Part shown: positions 1 to 9,306 of the stretch, piece after piece
Numbering within the stretch: the stretch's first letter is position 1
How the letters are laid out: every line of letters begins with the position of its first letter
Assembly: GCA_019359275.1 (NCBI GenBank)
Contig: JAHHHP010000011.1
Location: 1-64,000 of the forward strand
DNA from: Myxacorys chilensis ATA2-1-KO14
Lineage (GTDB): Bacteria; Cyanobacteriota; Cyanobacteriia; Leptolyngbyales; Leptolyngbyaceae
Length of the DNA: 64,000 nt
Direction: 5' to 3'
Position numbers and translations under genes: made by a program
The notes under the pieces: model-generated
Databases searched by the model: none
What the model was told of the DNA's origin: nothing
Seen by the model: the letters and a program-made list of their open reading frames with translations, nothing else

Positions 1-144
1 GCAGTGGGGGCAATTCATCAAATCAGGATGGGTGCTCAGTTTCAGGTCAGTTCCTACAGTTTCCGAGGAAGTGAATTCGCTCAACATTTAAGTCTTAATT
101 CTGACACTTTCTTACCCGAAGGCGCAAGAGCCAGCGATCGCTAA
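1..144 (+). CDS. 3' end of an unidentified gene (partial)
   Basis: Frame 1 is open from the first base of the window to a TAA at 142-144, giving 47 residues that end in EGARASDR. The stretch is too short for me to recognise a family, and its start lies outside the window. It reads in the same direction as the lpt genes that follow about 260 bases later, so it could be the gene just upstream of that operon. Chance openness over 47 codons is possible. Confidence 0.4.
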   Translation, partial: AVGAIHQIRMGAQFQVSSYSFRGSEFAQHLSLNSDTFLPEGARASDR

Positions 145-404
145 ATCTTTTGCAGAGCTATTGTCTTGAAAGGTGAGAGCGTTAGATTTACCACCCTGTA
201 GGGTTGAGAGGCACTCTATTAAACTGGTTACAGAAGTCTATTTGCTTCGATGTTTTGAGCGAAACTTCGCTTACGGATCTAGCGTCAAATAATTTATCCG
301 TAATCTTCGGTAAATTGCTTGAGGATCAAGTTTGGTAGAAGTGATTAAACTTCTATAGTGCTATATTCGAGTTCACTGCGACTCCCGCTCACCTCTTAAC
401 TGAT
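145..404. other. Gap upstream of lptA
   Basis: About 260 bases with no convincing reading frame. The stretch just before the lptA start is the likely place for the operon promoter, but I cannot name a -35/-10 pair with confidence. Confidence 0.4.
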
Positions 405-947
405 ATGCGATCTGCTATGCGCCGCTTCCCAATTCGCTTCGTTAGCCGTGTTTTTCTTCCTGCCAGCTTAGCTGCTTCTGTTGCCATTGTTGGTAGTTCG
501 TTTAGGCCGGATAGCCGCTCAACCCTTGCGATCGCCCAAACTGGGCAGCCCTTAACGATTAAAGGCAATAGCACCGAAGCTAATGCCAGAACGGGTGTTG
601 TCGTGGTCAAAGGAAATGTTCAAATTAATTATCCGGCACGACAAATTCAGGCAACCTCGGCCCAAGCAGTGTACTTTAGCAAAGAGCGGCGCATTGTCTT
701 GACCGGAGATGTATATGTGCTTCAGCAGAGCAATAGTCTGCGTGGAGAGCAAATTACTTATCTTGTGGATGAGGGACGGTTTTTGGCATTACCTCAAGCG
801 AATAAGCAAGTAGAAGCCATTTACATTGTTACTGAAACCCCCACGGCTCCGACCGCGCCTGCAACTCCAAACACACCTGCGATTCCTCGTCCTGCTCCGA
901 CGCCGTTTAATGCAAAGCCAGCCTTCCCATCTCCTACAAATCGATAG
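405..947 (+). CDS. lptA: LptA/OstA-domain periplasmic LPS transport protein
   Basis: A 180-residue protein with an N-terminal signal or anchor segment (about residues 15-45), an OstA/LptA beta-jellyroll region (about 48-140) and a Pro/Ala/Thr-rich tail (about 143-180). The alternating pattern GVVVVKGNVQINYPARQIQA followed by RRIVLTGDVYVLQQ is typical of LptA repeats. LptA proteins form the periplasmic bridge that carries lipopolysaccharide from the inner-membrane LptBFG transporter to LptD. The next two genes encode the ATPase and a permease of that transporter, which supports the call. A second ATG lies four codons in (417), so the exact start is uncertain. The proline-rich tail is longer than in E. 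coli LptA. Confidence 0.85.
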   Translation: MRSAMRRFPIRFVSRVFLPASLAASVAIVGSSFRPDSRSTLAIAQTGQPLTIKGNSTEANARTGVVVVKGNVQINYPARQIQATSAQAVYFSKERRIVLTGDVYVLQQSNSLRGEQITYLVDEGRFLALPQANKQVEAIYIVTETPTAPTAPATPNTPAIPRPAPTPFNAKPAFPSPTNR

Positions 948-1010
948 TTTGCAAATCGATAGTTTCGCCTGTTTTTCTCAGCTCATCTACGAGGTTTTAG
1001 GAGTTAGTTT

Positions 1011-1739
1011 TTGAGGATTGTATTAGAGAACATCCACAAGTCCTACGGCGCGAGAACGATTGTCAATCGCGTCAGCCTCTCGGTAGCTCAAGGAGAGGTG
1101 GTTGGGCTTTTGGGGCCAAATGGCGCAGGTAAAACAACGACGTTTTATATTGCGACGGGGTTAGAGAAGCCTGACAGTGGAAAAGTCTGGCTCAATGACC
1201 TGGAAGTGACTCAGCTTCCGATCAACCAGCGTGCTCGATTGGGCATCGGCTATTTGGCGCAAGAAGCCAGCATTTTTCGTCAACTCAGCGTTCGCGATAA
1301 CATTCTTTTAGTGTTGGAGCAGACCAAGGTTCCGCAGTGGCAGTGGAACGATCGCTTAAACAGTCTGTTAAAAGAATTTCGGCTCGAAAAAGTGGCGTCA
1401 ACGCTCGGCATTCAAGTTTCGGGCGGCGAGCGGCGACGAACAGAACTCGCAAGAGCGTTGGCAACCGGAATTGACGGACCAAAATTTTTGCTGTTAGACG
1501 AGCCGTTTGCGGGAGTAGATCCGATCGCAGTTGCTGAAATTCAAGATATTGTGGCAGATCTGCGCGATCGCAAAATGGGAATTTTGATCACCGATCACAA
1601 TGTCCGTGAAACCTTATCAATCACCGATCGAGCCTATATTATGCGTGATGGGCAAATTCTTGCCTCTGGTAACACCGAAGAACTCTACAATAATCCGTTA
1701 GTCCGCCAGTATTATTTGGGTGACGCCTTTCAGCCTTAA
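1011..1739 (+). CDS. lptB: LPS export ABC transporter ATP-binding protein LptB
   Basis: A 242-residue ABC ATPase that powers extraction of LPS from the inner membrane. Visible motifs are Walker A GPNGAGKT (35-42), Q-loop Gln about 84, signature SGGE (137-140), Walker B FLLLDEPFAGVD (about 159-170) and H-loop His about 196. The start is a TTG at 1011 with TAGGAG about six bases upstream; no in-frame ATG fits the family N-terminus. Length matches LptB (about 240 residues). It sits between lptA and the permease gene, all on the + strand with short gaps, so one operon is likely. Confidence 0.95.
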   Translation: MRIVLENIHKSYGARTIVNRVSLSVAQGEVVGLLGPNGAGKTTTFYIATGLEKPDSGKVWLNDLEVTQLPINQRARLGIGYLAQEASIFRQLSVRDNILLVLEQTKVPQWQWNDRLNSLLKEFRLEKVASTLGIQVSGGERRRTELARALATGIDGPKFLLLDEPFAGVDPIAVAEIQDIVADLRDRKMGILITDHNVRETLSITDRAYIMRDGQILASGNTEELYNNPLVRQYYLGDAFQP

Positions 1740-1760
1740 CCGCTTCATCAGGACGTAACC

Positions 1761-2924
1761 ATGTCTAGCCTTTCTAACGCTCGTCCGGTACGGCGATCGC
1801 TGATTTCGGTTCTCGATCGCTACATCGCTAATCAGTTTGCCGGTCCGTTTATTTTTGGGGTGGCAGCATTTTCGTCAATTTTGGTGTCGGTCGGCAGTGT
1901 GTTCGACCTGATTCGGAAAATGACCGAGTTGGGGCTACCGTTTGCGATCGCGGGGCGCGTGTTTCTCCTGCAACTGCCAGAATTCGTCAGTTTGTCCTTT
2001 CCAATGGCAACGCTGCTCTCGACGCTAATGGTGTACACGCGCCTCTCGACGGACAGTGAACTGATTGCGCTACGGAGTGCCGGAATTAGTGTTTATCGGT
2101 TGATTGCTCCCGCGATCGTGCTGAGTTTACTTGTGACGGCGCTGACGTTTGGTTTTAATGAAGCGATCGTTCCGGCAGCGAAGTATCAAGCGGGGGTCAC
2201 ACTCGAAAGCGCTCTGAAACAGGATAAACCGAGGTTTCAAGAACGGAATATCCGCTTTGAGCAGATGAGAGATGTGAAGCAGCCAGACGGCAGCAAAGCG
2301 CAGATGCTGGAGCGGCTTTTCTATGCGCGGGAGTTTGATGGGCAACGCATGAAAGGGTTGACGGTTCTCGATTTTTCGCAAGCGGGCTTAAATCAGATCG
2401 TGACGTCAAACTCGGCGGTTTGGAATGGAAAGCAGAGTACGTGGGATTTCTTCGACGGTACGATTTATATCGTTGCCCCAGACGGGTCGTATCGCAATAT
2501 TTTGCGATTTGATCAGCAGCAGATTCAGCTTCCTCGAACGCCGTTAGATTTGGCGAACCGGAAACAGGATTCGGCAGAGATGAATATTCAGGAAGTGCGA
2601 GACTACCTCCAAATCGTCAAGCAAAGCGGAGATGAACGGCGAATTCGTAAACTGGAGCTACGAATTCAGCAGAAGTTTGCATTTCCGTTTGTCTGTCTGG
2701 TGTTTGGGCTAACGGGGGCAACGCTTGGCATTCGTCCTCAGCGAGCCGGAAAAGGCACGAGTTTTGCGATCAGCATAATTATTATTTTTACGTATTATTT
2801 GCTGTCGTTTATTTGCGATTCGTTGGGACAACTAGAGGTGCTTACTCCGGTGATCGCGGCTTGGTTGCCGACGATACTAGGGTTGTCGGTCGGCTCAGTC
2901 TTGTTAGCTAGAGCGGCGAGATAA
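1761..2924 (+). CDS. LptF/LptG family LPS export permease
   Basis: A 387-residue permease of the YjgP/YjgQ family. The N-terminal part has three membrane segments (about residues 27-55, 66-90, 106-130). A long periplasmic beta-rich region follows (about 135-300), then three C-terminal membrane segments (about 312-385). This is the usual LptF/G layout. LptF and LptG pair with the LptB dimer to lift LPS toward LptA. Only one permease gene is present here; many cyanobacteria seem to use a single one, or the partner lies elsewhere. It follows lptB by 21 bases, which suggests co-transcription. The family does not let me tell F from G safely. Confidence 0.92.
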   Translation: MSSLSNARPVRRSLISVLDRYIANQFAGPFIFGVAAFSSILVSVGSVFDLIRKMTELGLPFAIAGRVFLLQLPEFVSLSFPMATLLSTLMVYTRLSTDSELIALRSAGISVYRLIAPAIVLSLLVTALTFGFNEAIVPAAKYQAGVTLESALKQDKPRFQERNIRFEQMRDVKQPDGSKAQMLERLFYAREFDGQRMKGLTVLDFSQAGLNQIVTSNSAVWNGKQSTWDFFDGTIYIVAPDGSYRNILRFDQQQIQLPRTPLDLANRKQDSAEMNIQEVRDYLQIVKQSGDERRIRKLELRIQQKFAFPFVCLVFGLTGATLGIRPQRAGKGTSFAISIIIIFTYYLLSFICDSLGQLEVLTPVIAAWLPTILGLSVGSVLLARAAR

Positions 2925-3399
2925 AGCTTCACCTGCGATCGGGGAGCGGCTCATTGAGAGCAGGTTCGCCCATTAGGGCAACTCATCAAAAGTTGGGTGC
3001 AGCAATTAAAGCACAATGCTGGAGCGATCTCCCATAGCCAAACCAAATCTGAAATTGGCGAAACTCCTGGAGTCAATTGAATATCATCAGGTCAATGCTG
3101 ATTGCTCCTTCATTGACCTTACGGCAGTCGCTCCCTTGCATTGACGGCCTTTCTCTACGAAATTAGTTCAAACTCAAGAGAATTAACCCCGCCACAATAA
3201 GGAGTTCTGTCACAAAAGAATTGAGCGCAGCAGATTTGGTGGATAAGTACCGAAGTTTCAGCACGTTACTACTCTTTCCGTGTGTTATGCCATGCATCTC
3301 GCGATCGCATACTGAATCGCCATATTCATCTCAACAGATTTGGTAAATTACTCCCTTCTTCAGTCGGGTTTGTGCAAGCTGAATCAGTAAGATGGCAAT
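2925..3399. other. Gap between lpt operon and histidine kinase
   Basis: About 475 bases. A + strand frame from 3282 overlaps the kinase start and has no recognisable content, so I treat it as chance. No clear terminator or RNA gene was seen. Short ATG-proximal elements of the kinase promoter presumably lie in the second half. Confidence 0.4.
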
Positions 3400-5337
3400 A
3401 TGCTGAGTACTCCGACTCCCCAAGTATCATTCAAACGTCGTCTCATCCGGGCGATCGCTCTGCCAGTCTCGCTAATGCTGTTATTGGCAGGAGTGTCCAT
3501 TTGGCAGATCAGTCGTCTTCTGTTCGCGATGCAGTGGGTTGAGCATACCGATCAAGTCATTGCCCAAGCAAACCGGGTGGAGAGGCTATTTTCAGAGGTA
3601 GAGTCCGGTCTGCGAGGATATTTACTCACGGGTGATCCCGAACTGCTGGAGCCGTACAAACAAGCACAGGTGCTGGCCGAACCTTCATTTGAGGCATTGG
3701 TTAGTCTGGTTTCAGACAATCCTTCCCAAGGTCAACGTTTAATTCAGATCGAAACGCAATATCAGCAGTGGAGTAGCTATATTCCTTCGTTGACCGTTGG
3801 CAAACAAAATAACGAGGCTCTACCACTAGCATCCCTAAAGAGGCGCAATCAAATCATGGTCGCGATTCGTAGAGACATGAGCCAGTTTATTCAAACCGAG
3901 GAGCAACTGCGGAATACCCGATCGGAAGCAGTTCAACGCACGACCCAAACGGTTATCAGCAGTAGTATTGCGCTGGCGACTATACTTGGAGCCATACTTG
4001 CCTATTTCATCTGGCGTCAAATTCTATCGGTGTCTCGTATTTATGAACACGCCTTAAAAGTAGCTCAGGAACAAACTCAATCCGTACAGCGATCGGCCGA
4101 TCGCCTCGCAATTCTGCATGAGATTGACCAGGCAATTTTAGCGGCTCAATCGATTGAGTCATTGGCTCATGAAACGCTTTCTAAGCTGAAGGGCATTGCT
4201 GACTATAAGGAAGGCGCAGTTATTCTGCTTAAAGCCAATGACACTTCTGAAACTCAGATTTTGGCGGAGGAGATTGATACAGAGTTGGCTGGAGCGATCG
4301 TCCTTATGACAGAGTCAGCGTCACTGAATTCACTGAGATGCGGTGGCGCGATCTGCTATGTCAAAGACATTTCTACCCTTGCTCATCGTTCACCTGCTCT
4401 AGAAGCATTATTGGCTGAGGGCTATCACAGTCTCCTGACGGTGCCTCTACGCGTGGAGGGGAACTCGATTGGTGATCTTCATTGGTTTGCGACTCCAGTA
4501 GATGCGTTCAATGCTCAGAAGCAGGAAGTTTTTCGGGAAGTGGCGGCTCAATTGGCTATCGCCATTCAACAGTCGAAGTTACGATCACAACTGCAAAAGT
4601 ATGCTGCTGAATTAGAGCAACGAGTTGCAGAACGCACTGTCCGTTTGCAGGCAGCGAATGACGAGTTAGAAGCGTTCTCTTACACGGTTGCCCATGATCT
4701 GAGAGCACCGCTGAGAGGAATTGAAGGATATGCGTCAGCCCTCATTGAAGATTATGGCGAGCAATTAGATGAAGTCGCGCAAGATTATATTCATCAGGTC
4801 ATTGCAAGCATTCACCGGATGAATACCCTTGTTCAAGACTTGCTAGCCTATAGCCACCTGAGCCGAGAAGAGATTAAGCTTGTACCCGTTTCCTTGACAC
4901 AAGTGATAGCAGAGGCTCAAGCGCAAGTAGAATCAGCATTAAAAGAACGACAAGCCCAAATCACCGTGGCTGAACCATTGCCTAGGGTGATGGGACATTA
5001 TGCCACCCTCGTGCAAGCCGTTGTGAACTTGCTGTCTAACGCCGCTAAATTTACAGTTGTGGGAAGTAAACCACAAATTTGTATCTGGGCTGAAGAAAAG
5101 ACGCACTGGGTGCGTCTTTGGGTCGAAGACAACGGTATTGGAATTGAACCACAGTATCAACGGCAGATATTTGGAGTCTTCGAGCGGTTACATGCTAGAG
5201 ATGCTTACCCTGGTACCGGAATTGGGTTAGCCATTGTTCGCAAAGGTGCAGAGCGTCTGGGCGGTCGATCGGGTGTAAAATCCATACTTGGTCAAGGAAG
5301 TCAATTCTGGGTGGAGTTACAGAGAGTAAAGCCGTGA
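3400..5337 (+). CDS. Sensor histidine kinase: CHASE3, GAF, HisKA, HATPase
   Basis: A 645-residue membrane histidine kinase. Order: first membrane helix (about 15-38), an extracytoplasmic CHASE3-like helical domain (about 40-185, including the GLRGYLLTGDPELLEPY pattern typical of CHASE3), second helix (about 186-207), GAF domain (about 235-390), coiled coil (about 393-420), HisKA with phospho-acceptor His432 in AHDLRAPLRG, and HATPase with N box NLLSNAAKF, G1 EDNGIGI and G2 GTGIGLAIV. The signal is unknown. Its GTGA overlap with the next response regulator indicates translational coupling. The HisKA-HATPase part resembles phytochrome-type kinases that pair with Rcp1 regulators. Confidence 0.92.
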   Translation: MLSTPTPQVSFKRRLIRAIALPVSLMLLLAGVSIWQISRLLFAMQWVEHTDQVIAQANRVERLFSEVESGLRGYLLTGDPELLEPYKQAQVLAEPSFEALVSLVSDNPSQGQRLIQIETQYQQWSSYIPSLTVGKQNNEALPLASLKRRNQIMVAIRRDMSQFIQTEEQLRNTRSEAVQRTTQTVISSSIALATILGAILAYFIWRQILSVSRIYEHALKVAQEQTQSVQRSADRLAILHEIDQAILAAQSIESLAHETLSKLKGIADYKEGAVILLKANDTSETQILAEEIDTELAGAIVLMTESASLNSLRCGGAICYVKDISTLAHRSPALEALLAEGYHSLLTVPLRVEGNSIGDLHWFATPVDAFNAQKQEVFREVAAQLAIAIQQSKLRSQLQKYAAELEQRVAERTVRLQAANDELEAFSYTVAHDLRAPLRGIEGYASALIEDYGEQLDEVAQDYIHQVIASIHRMNTLVQDLLAYSHLSREEIKLVPVSLTQVIAEAQAQVESALKERQAQITVAEPLPRVMGHYATLVQAVVNLLSNAAKFTVVGSKPQICIWAEEKTHWVRLWVEDNGIGIEPQYQRQIFGVFERLHARDAYPGTGIGLAIVRKGAERLGGRSGVKSILGQGSQFWVELQRVKP

Positions 5338-5789
5338 ATAGCCTGCACAACTCTACAATTTTGCTCGTAGAAGACAACCCGGATGATGTGTTTAGAATTC
5401 AGCGAGCCTTTCGCAAAGCCGACATAGCTAGCCCTATGCAAGTTGTAATCGATGGAGAACAAGCCATTCATTACTTAAGCGGGCAAGAACTCTATCGAGA
5501 TCGGGATTGCTATCCGCTGCCAGTTCTTGTTCTACTTGACCTTAAACTACCCCGACGCTCTGGATTCGATGTCCTCAACTGGTTGAGAAATGAGTCTGAT
5601 ATCAAACACTTGCCTGTGGTGGTTTTAACCTCGTCTGAGCAACAAAGTGACATAGATCGAGCCTACGCCGCTGGAGCCAATTCTTACTTAGCAAAGCCAC
5701 CGAGTCCGGTTGAATTACTAGAAATGACGCGGACTATTGGTCTTTATTGGATTCTTTTCAACCGTCCACCGAAAGCTAGGATCAGTTAA
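5334..5789 (+). CDS. Single-domain response regulator, Rcp1-like
   Basis: A 151-residue receiver domain with no output domain. Acidic pocket residues lie in LLVEDNPDD near the N-terminus, the phospho-acceptor is Asp69 in LLDLKLPRRSG, and the conserved Lys is in LAKPPS. It starts with GTG at 5334, overlapping the kinase stop by four bases. Rcp1-like regulators receive phosphate from phytochrome-type kinases and pass it to partners by protein contact. Cognate pairing with the upstream kinase is inferred from coupling. Confidence 0.93.
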   Translation: MNSLHNSTILLVEDNPDDVFRIQRAFRKADIASPMQVVIDGEQAIHYLSGQELYRDRDCYPLPVLVLLDLKLPRRSGFDVLNWLRNESDIKHLPVVVLTSSEQQSDIDRAYAAGANSYLAKPPSPVELLEMTRTIGLYWILFNRPPKARIS

Positions 5790-5819
5790 GACAGATTATA
5801 TTTTTAGAGGGAAATTAAG

Positions 5820-6248
5820 ATGACACAATTACAAGAGCTACACCAGAAAACAGTTCTGGTTATAGAAGATGAGGCATCCGATCGTTTCCCTCTAGAGAGA
5901 GCTTTCCATCAGCTTGGCTCAGAATTTTCTCTTCATGTTGTTGAAACAGGACAAGCAGCGGTTGCCTACCTTGAGGGCAACGAAGCTTACCGCGATCGCT
6001 CCCAATTTCCTTTACCCGATTTAATTGTTTTAGATCTGCGGCTGCCAGGCATGTCGGGTCTAGACCTGATCAAATGGATACGCCAGCAATCCCAATTCAA
6101 CGACTTACCGATCATTACCTTAACCGCTTACGGCAACCGCGATTTACCCCGTGCCTATGAATTAGGCATTAATTTTTACCTGCTCAAACCTGCAGAAGCC
6201 CATTCATTAGCTGAAATATTGGAAGCAATTGGCTTATATCAAAAATAA
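5820..6248 (+). CDS. Second single-domain response regulator
   Basis: A 142-residue receiver domain. Acidic residues lie in VLVIEDEASDRF, the acceptor is Asp72 in VLDLRLPGMSG, and Lys lies in YLLKPAE. An AGAGGG ribosome site precedes the ATG. It shares the order and insert pattern of the preceding regulator, including the AYRDRSQFPLP segment before the acceptor strand, so the two probably arose by duplication. It is 30 bases downstream and likely in the same transcript. With one kinase and two receivers, a branched or phosphate-sink arrangement is possible. Confidence 0.92.
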   Translation: MTQLQELHQKTVLVIEDEASDRFPLERAFHQLGSEFSLHVVETGQAAVAYLEGNEAYRDRSQFPLPDLIVLDLRLPGMSGLDLIKWIRQQSQFNDLPIITLTAYGNRDLPRAYELGINFYLLKPAEAHSLAEILEAIGLYQK

Positions 6249-6456
6249 AGAATCTCTTGAAAGTGGACTACGGCGTTGCCGCAAATGCTCAAGTAGCAAT
6301 GTTCGTTATGATCAATTGTGCTAGTCAAATCAGCTTTTCTTTTGTTTTTTCTAAAAAGTACTATCGTTATCTGTTTTTCAACTTCAGATTCTCTTCTCTG
6401 TTGCGATAATGTGTACATTAATATTTTTGAGAGATTGTAACAGGTTATGAGTTAAC

Positions 6457-7040
6457 TCAGATCTTGCACCATTCCTGAGAAGCCGGATTTGGTAGCGACT
6501 TGAGAACAATCTCAAAGCGATATCGTGCCGCAATATGGGCAGTTCTTCGCAGGTGTCGGAAGAATTGAAACCACAACACAGAAGTAAACAAAATAGACAA
6601 AGCGGGATCACTGGCAACCTTCCAATCAAGTTGAGGAAGTAAAGTACTTTGACCACTCCAATGAACCAGGAGGTAGGCAATCAGAACCAGAATCAGCCAG
6701 CGATAGACTCCTCGCTTTGTGGATTGTCCGAAGCGATGAAGTCCAAAGCGATGCTTGATGGTTTTGAAGAACGCTTCGATTGCCCACCGTCTGCGACCCA
6801 GTCGCACGAGGTAGACTCCAGAGTAAGGATAAGTGGAGACAACAAAGCGGAGTTCTCGTTTGCCGTTTGCTTGTTTGAGCCAGAACCAGGAGACGGTGAG
6901 TGGGACATCAATTCCCTCCAGCTTGACTTGCTGACCTCGCCTGCCGTGGCGGGGCAGGGCTGTTTCATTGTAGTAGGGGAAAAACCTTGTCCAACTGATT
7001 AGCGAACTGCCGTACTGTGGTTAAACGATCGCGCCGTCTT
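6457..7040 (-). pseudogene. IS4/IS701-type DDE transposase relic (C-terminal part)
   Basis: The minus strand reads as the C-terminal half of a cyanobacterial DDE transposase, with RRRWAIEAFFKTIKHRFGLH carrying the catalytic Glu region, then GVYRWLILVLIAYLLVHW. The homologous reading continues upstream through VSWFWLKQANGKREL to about 6975. There it needs a frame change in a T/C run to connect with TTVRQFANQLDKVFP up to about 7040. No N-terminal half is present. The copy is therefore truncated and frameshifted. The family name is from recognition of the motif, not a search. Confidence 0.75.
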
Positions 7041-7043
7041 ACT

Positions 7044-7781
7044 TTAATAAGGGCTGGCAGTGGGCCTGACGATCATTTCACTGACATCAACATCATCCGG
7101 TTGCGCGATCGCAAATAGAATGGATCGAGCGATCGCCTCAGCAGGAATGCATAATCTGCGGAATTCCCGCATTCCCTCTCTAGCTGTTTCATCACTGATG
7201 CTGTCAGCTAACTCAGACTCCGTGACTCCCGGCGAAATCACTGTCACTCGCATGTCGCTCCCCACTTCTTGTCTCAATCCTTCGGAGATTGCGCCTACTG
7301 CAAACTTCGTTGCGCAGTAAACAGCCGCCGTGGGAGATACAGCATGACCGCCAATTGAGGAGAGATTGATAATTTGACCCGTTTTTTGGGCTTTCATGAG
7401 GGGCAATGCTGCGGCGATGCCGTACAAAACCCCTTTGATGTTGACATCAATCATGCGATCCCATTCGTCAACCTTGAGTTGATCGAGGGCCGATAGTGGC
7501 ATCACACCCGCATTGTTAATCAAGACATCAACACGACCAAACTTATGCTGGGCAAATTGCACAATCGCTTTCAGTTGGTCGCGTTGTGTGACATCCAGCG
7601 TTTGATATTCGGCGATGCCACCTGCATTATGAATTTCCTTCGCAATTGCCTCTAGGCGATCGACTCGACGTGCGCCCAAAACTACGCTGGCCCCATTTTT
7701 TGCCAGTAATTTAGCAGTGGCTGCACCGATGCCGCTACTCGCTCCGGTAATGATCACAACTTTGTTTTCTACGTTGAGCAT
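7044..7781 (-). CDS. SDR family NAD(P)-dependent oxidoreductase
   Basis: A 245-residue classical short-chain dehydrogenase/reductase. The nucleotide-binding motif TGASSGIG is at 13-20, NNAG at 89-92, the catalytic Ser near 141 in NLSSIGG, and YCATK gives Tyr155 and Lys159. An arginine after the second strand (GARRVDR) favours NADP. The substrate cannot be told. The divergent AraC-type regulator about 190 bases away is a plausible controller. The 3' end lies directly against the transposase relic, with only a few bases between them. Confidence 0.9.
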   Translation of the reverse strand: MLNVENKVVIITGASSGIGAATAKLLAKNGASVVLGARRVDRLEAIAKEIHNAGGIAEYQTLDVTQRDQLKAIVQFAQHKFGRVDVLINNAGVMPLSALDQLKVDEWDRMIDVNIKGVLYGIAAALPLMKAQKTGQIINLSSIGGHAVSPTAAVYCATKFAVGAISEGLRQEVGSDMRVTVISPGVTESELADSISDETAREGMREFRRLCIPAEAIARSILFAIAQPDDVDVSEMIVRPTASPY

Positions 7782-7974
7782 AGTTATTCCCTTGGCAATT
7801 GCCTAATTCTTTGATTTGGTTTCTTTGACTGTGTTCATCGTATTTGCAAGAGCAGGAGCTATAAATACACAGACCTCGCGCATTATTGCCTAATCCTCCA
7901 AATCCAGAGCTTTAAATCGTTAGAATTGGTCTACAATGCTCAACAGAACGGGATTAAATGAGCCAAGAAACTGT

Positions 7975-8874
7975 ATGGCGATCGCAAATCAATGCAAAAA
8001 ATTGGCGGCATTAATCACACAGCAAACCAACGGCAAAGGCGACGGTTTTTATAGAACAGCGATAGATGGGCTGGAATTTCAACGAGAATCTTCTGTTTCT
8101 GCTGCGCTATGCGGTGTCAGTGAGCCGCTCCTCGCCATCCTTGTTCAGGGCAAAAAAGAAGCCTTGCTAGGTGAGGAAACTTATCGTTATGGCGCGGCTC
8201 AGTATTTAGTTGTCTCTGTTGATTTGCCACTGACCGCTTTTATTGTCGAGGCAACTCCAGAGCAGCCGTATTTAGGATTTAAACTGAACCTAGATCCTCG
8301 ACAACTCTGCGATATGATTACTGCCCAAACCAGTGCGATCGAGGGTCAGAAAAGGAACTCCACCAGAGGCTTGTTTGTCAGCACTGCCGATGCCTCTTTG
8401 CTCGATTGCGCTCTCCGATTGACCGGGCTTTTGGATACGCCGCAGGATATCCCCATGCTGGCACCCATGATTATCCGCGAAATCTACTACCGTCTTTTAA
8501 TGGGGGAGCAAGGCGAAGCAGTTCGCCAAATTGCCACATCTGGCAGCATTATGCAGCGAATTGCTGAGGTGATAAAGCTGCTCAAAACTGATTTTGCCCA
8601 ACCGCTGCGGGTTGAGAATCTAGCCGAGCAAGCCAGAATGTCTCCTTCATCGTTTCATCACCATTTCAAAGAAGTGACATCTATGAGTCCGCTGCAATAT
8701 CAAAAGCAGTTAAGACTATTGGAAGCGCGTCGCCTGATGCTGGCGGAAAACTTTGATGCAACGAACGCTGCCTATCAGGTGGGGTATGAAAGCCCTTCAC
8801 AGTTCAGCCGTGAGTATTCTCGCCTATTTGGTGCGCCACCGATCCGGGATATTGAGCGTTTGCGTACTGCTTGA
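7975..8874 (+). CDS. AraC family transcriptional regulator
   Basis: A 299-residue regulator (312 if the ATG at 7936 is used). The N-terminal half matches the AraC_N (type II) cupin-like ligand domain, with ALCGVSEPLLAILVQGKKE and LVVSVDLPLTAFI. The C-terminal 100 residues hold two AraC helix-turn-helix units, including RVENLAEQARMSPSSFHHHF and the second-unit pattern AAYQVGYESPSQFSREY. It diverges from the SDR gene at 7044, as in many AraC_N plus oxidoreductase pairs that respond to aldehydes or alcohols. I prefer the internal ATG at 7975 because the family N-terminus begins near there, but the first 13 residues cannot be excluded. Confidence 0.88.
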   Translation: MAIANQCKKLAALITQQTNGKGDGFYRTAIDGLEFQRESSVSAALCGVSEPLLAILVQGKKEALLGEETYRYGAAQYLVVSVDLPLTAFIVEATPEQPYLGFKLNLDPRQLCDMITAQTSAIEGQKRNSTRGLFVSTADASLLDCALRLTGLLDTPQDIPMLAPMIIREIYYRLLMGEQGEAVRQIATSGSIMQRIAEVIKLLKTDFAQPLRVENLAEQARMSPSSFHHHFKEVTSMSPLQYQKQLRLLEARRLMLAENFDATNAAYQVGYESPSQFSREYSRLFGAPPIRDIERLRTA

Positions 8875-9306
8875 GTACAGCCTGTTGAGAATATCAAGTT
8901 TACGCGATCGCCCCTTATGTCTTCAGCGTCTCTTTTTGAGCGTTTGTCATCCCGCTGCGCCTTGACTCTAGCGGAACAGGCTGCATAGTTACGTTGTAAC
9001 CCAATATTTCTCAGTCGGAAACTCCCAAGCTTTATATAACCCCTTCCATAGGTTTAATACCACAATCAGCGGATATAGCTCACAAGTTAGAGGAAAAGAC
9101 TTTCCTGGATTTCTACGCTAGATAGGCGAACTACTATGGTGGTAGCAAAGCGATCGCAGTGATTTCTTGCGTATGAACGATGCAGAATTTCTCTCTGCAG
9201 AACTGCCGCGCATTGTAACCGCCAGTAGCCAAAGTCACATTATTCTAAGACCGAACCGCAGTCGAACAACTGTTGGTTAGGCAGTTATCCTGCTGGAGGT
9301 ACTTTA
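8875..9306. other. Gap between araC-type gene and oxidoreductase
   Basis: About 430 bases. It contains a 35-codon frame at 9173-9280 (ATG to TAG) that could be a gene fragment, but I cannot support it. A CTGGAGG ribosome site at the right end serves the gene at 9307. No RNA gene or repeat was recognised. Confidence 0.4.

Noticed and set aside
6384..6680. A 98-codon minus-strand frame beside the IS4-type relic
   Set aside because: It overlaps the transposase reading in another frame and has no similarity of its own.
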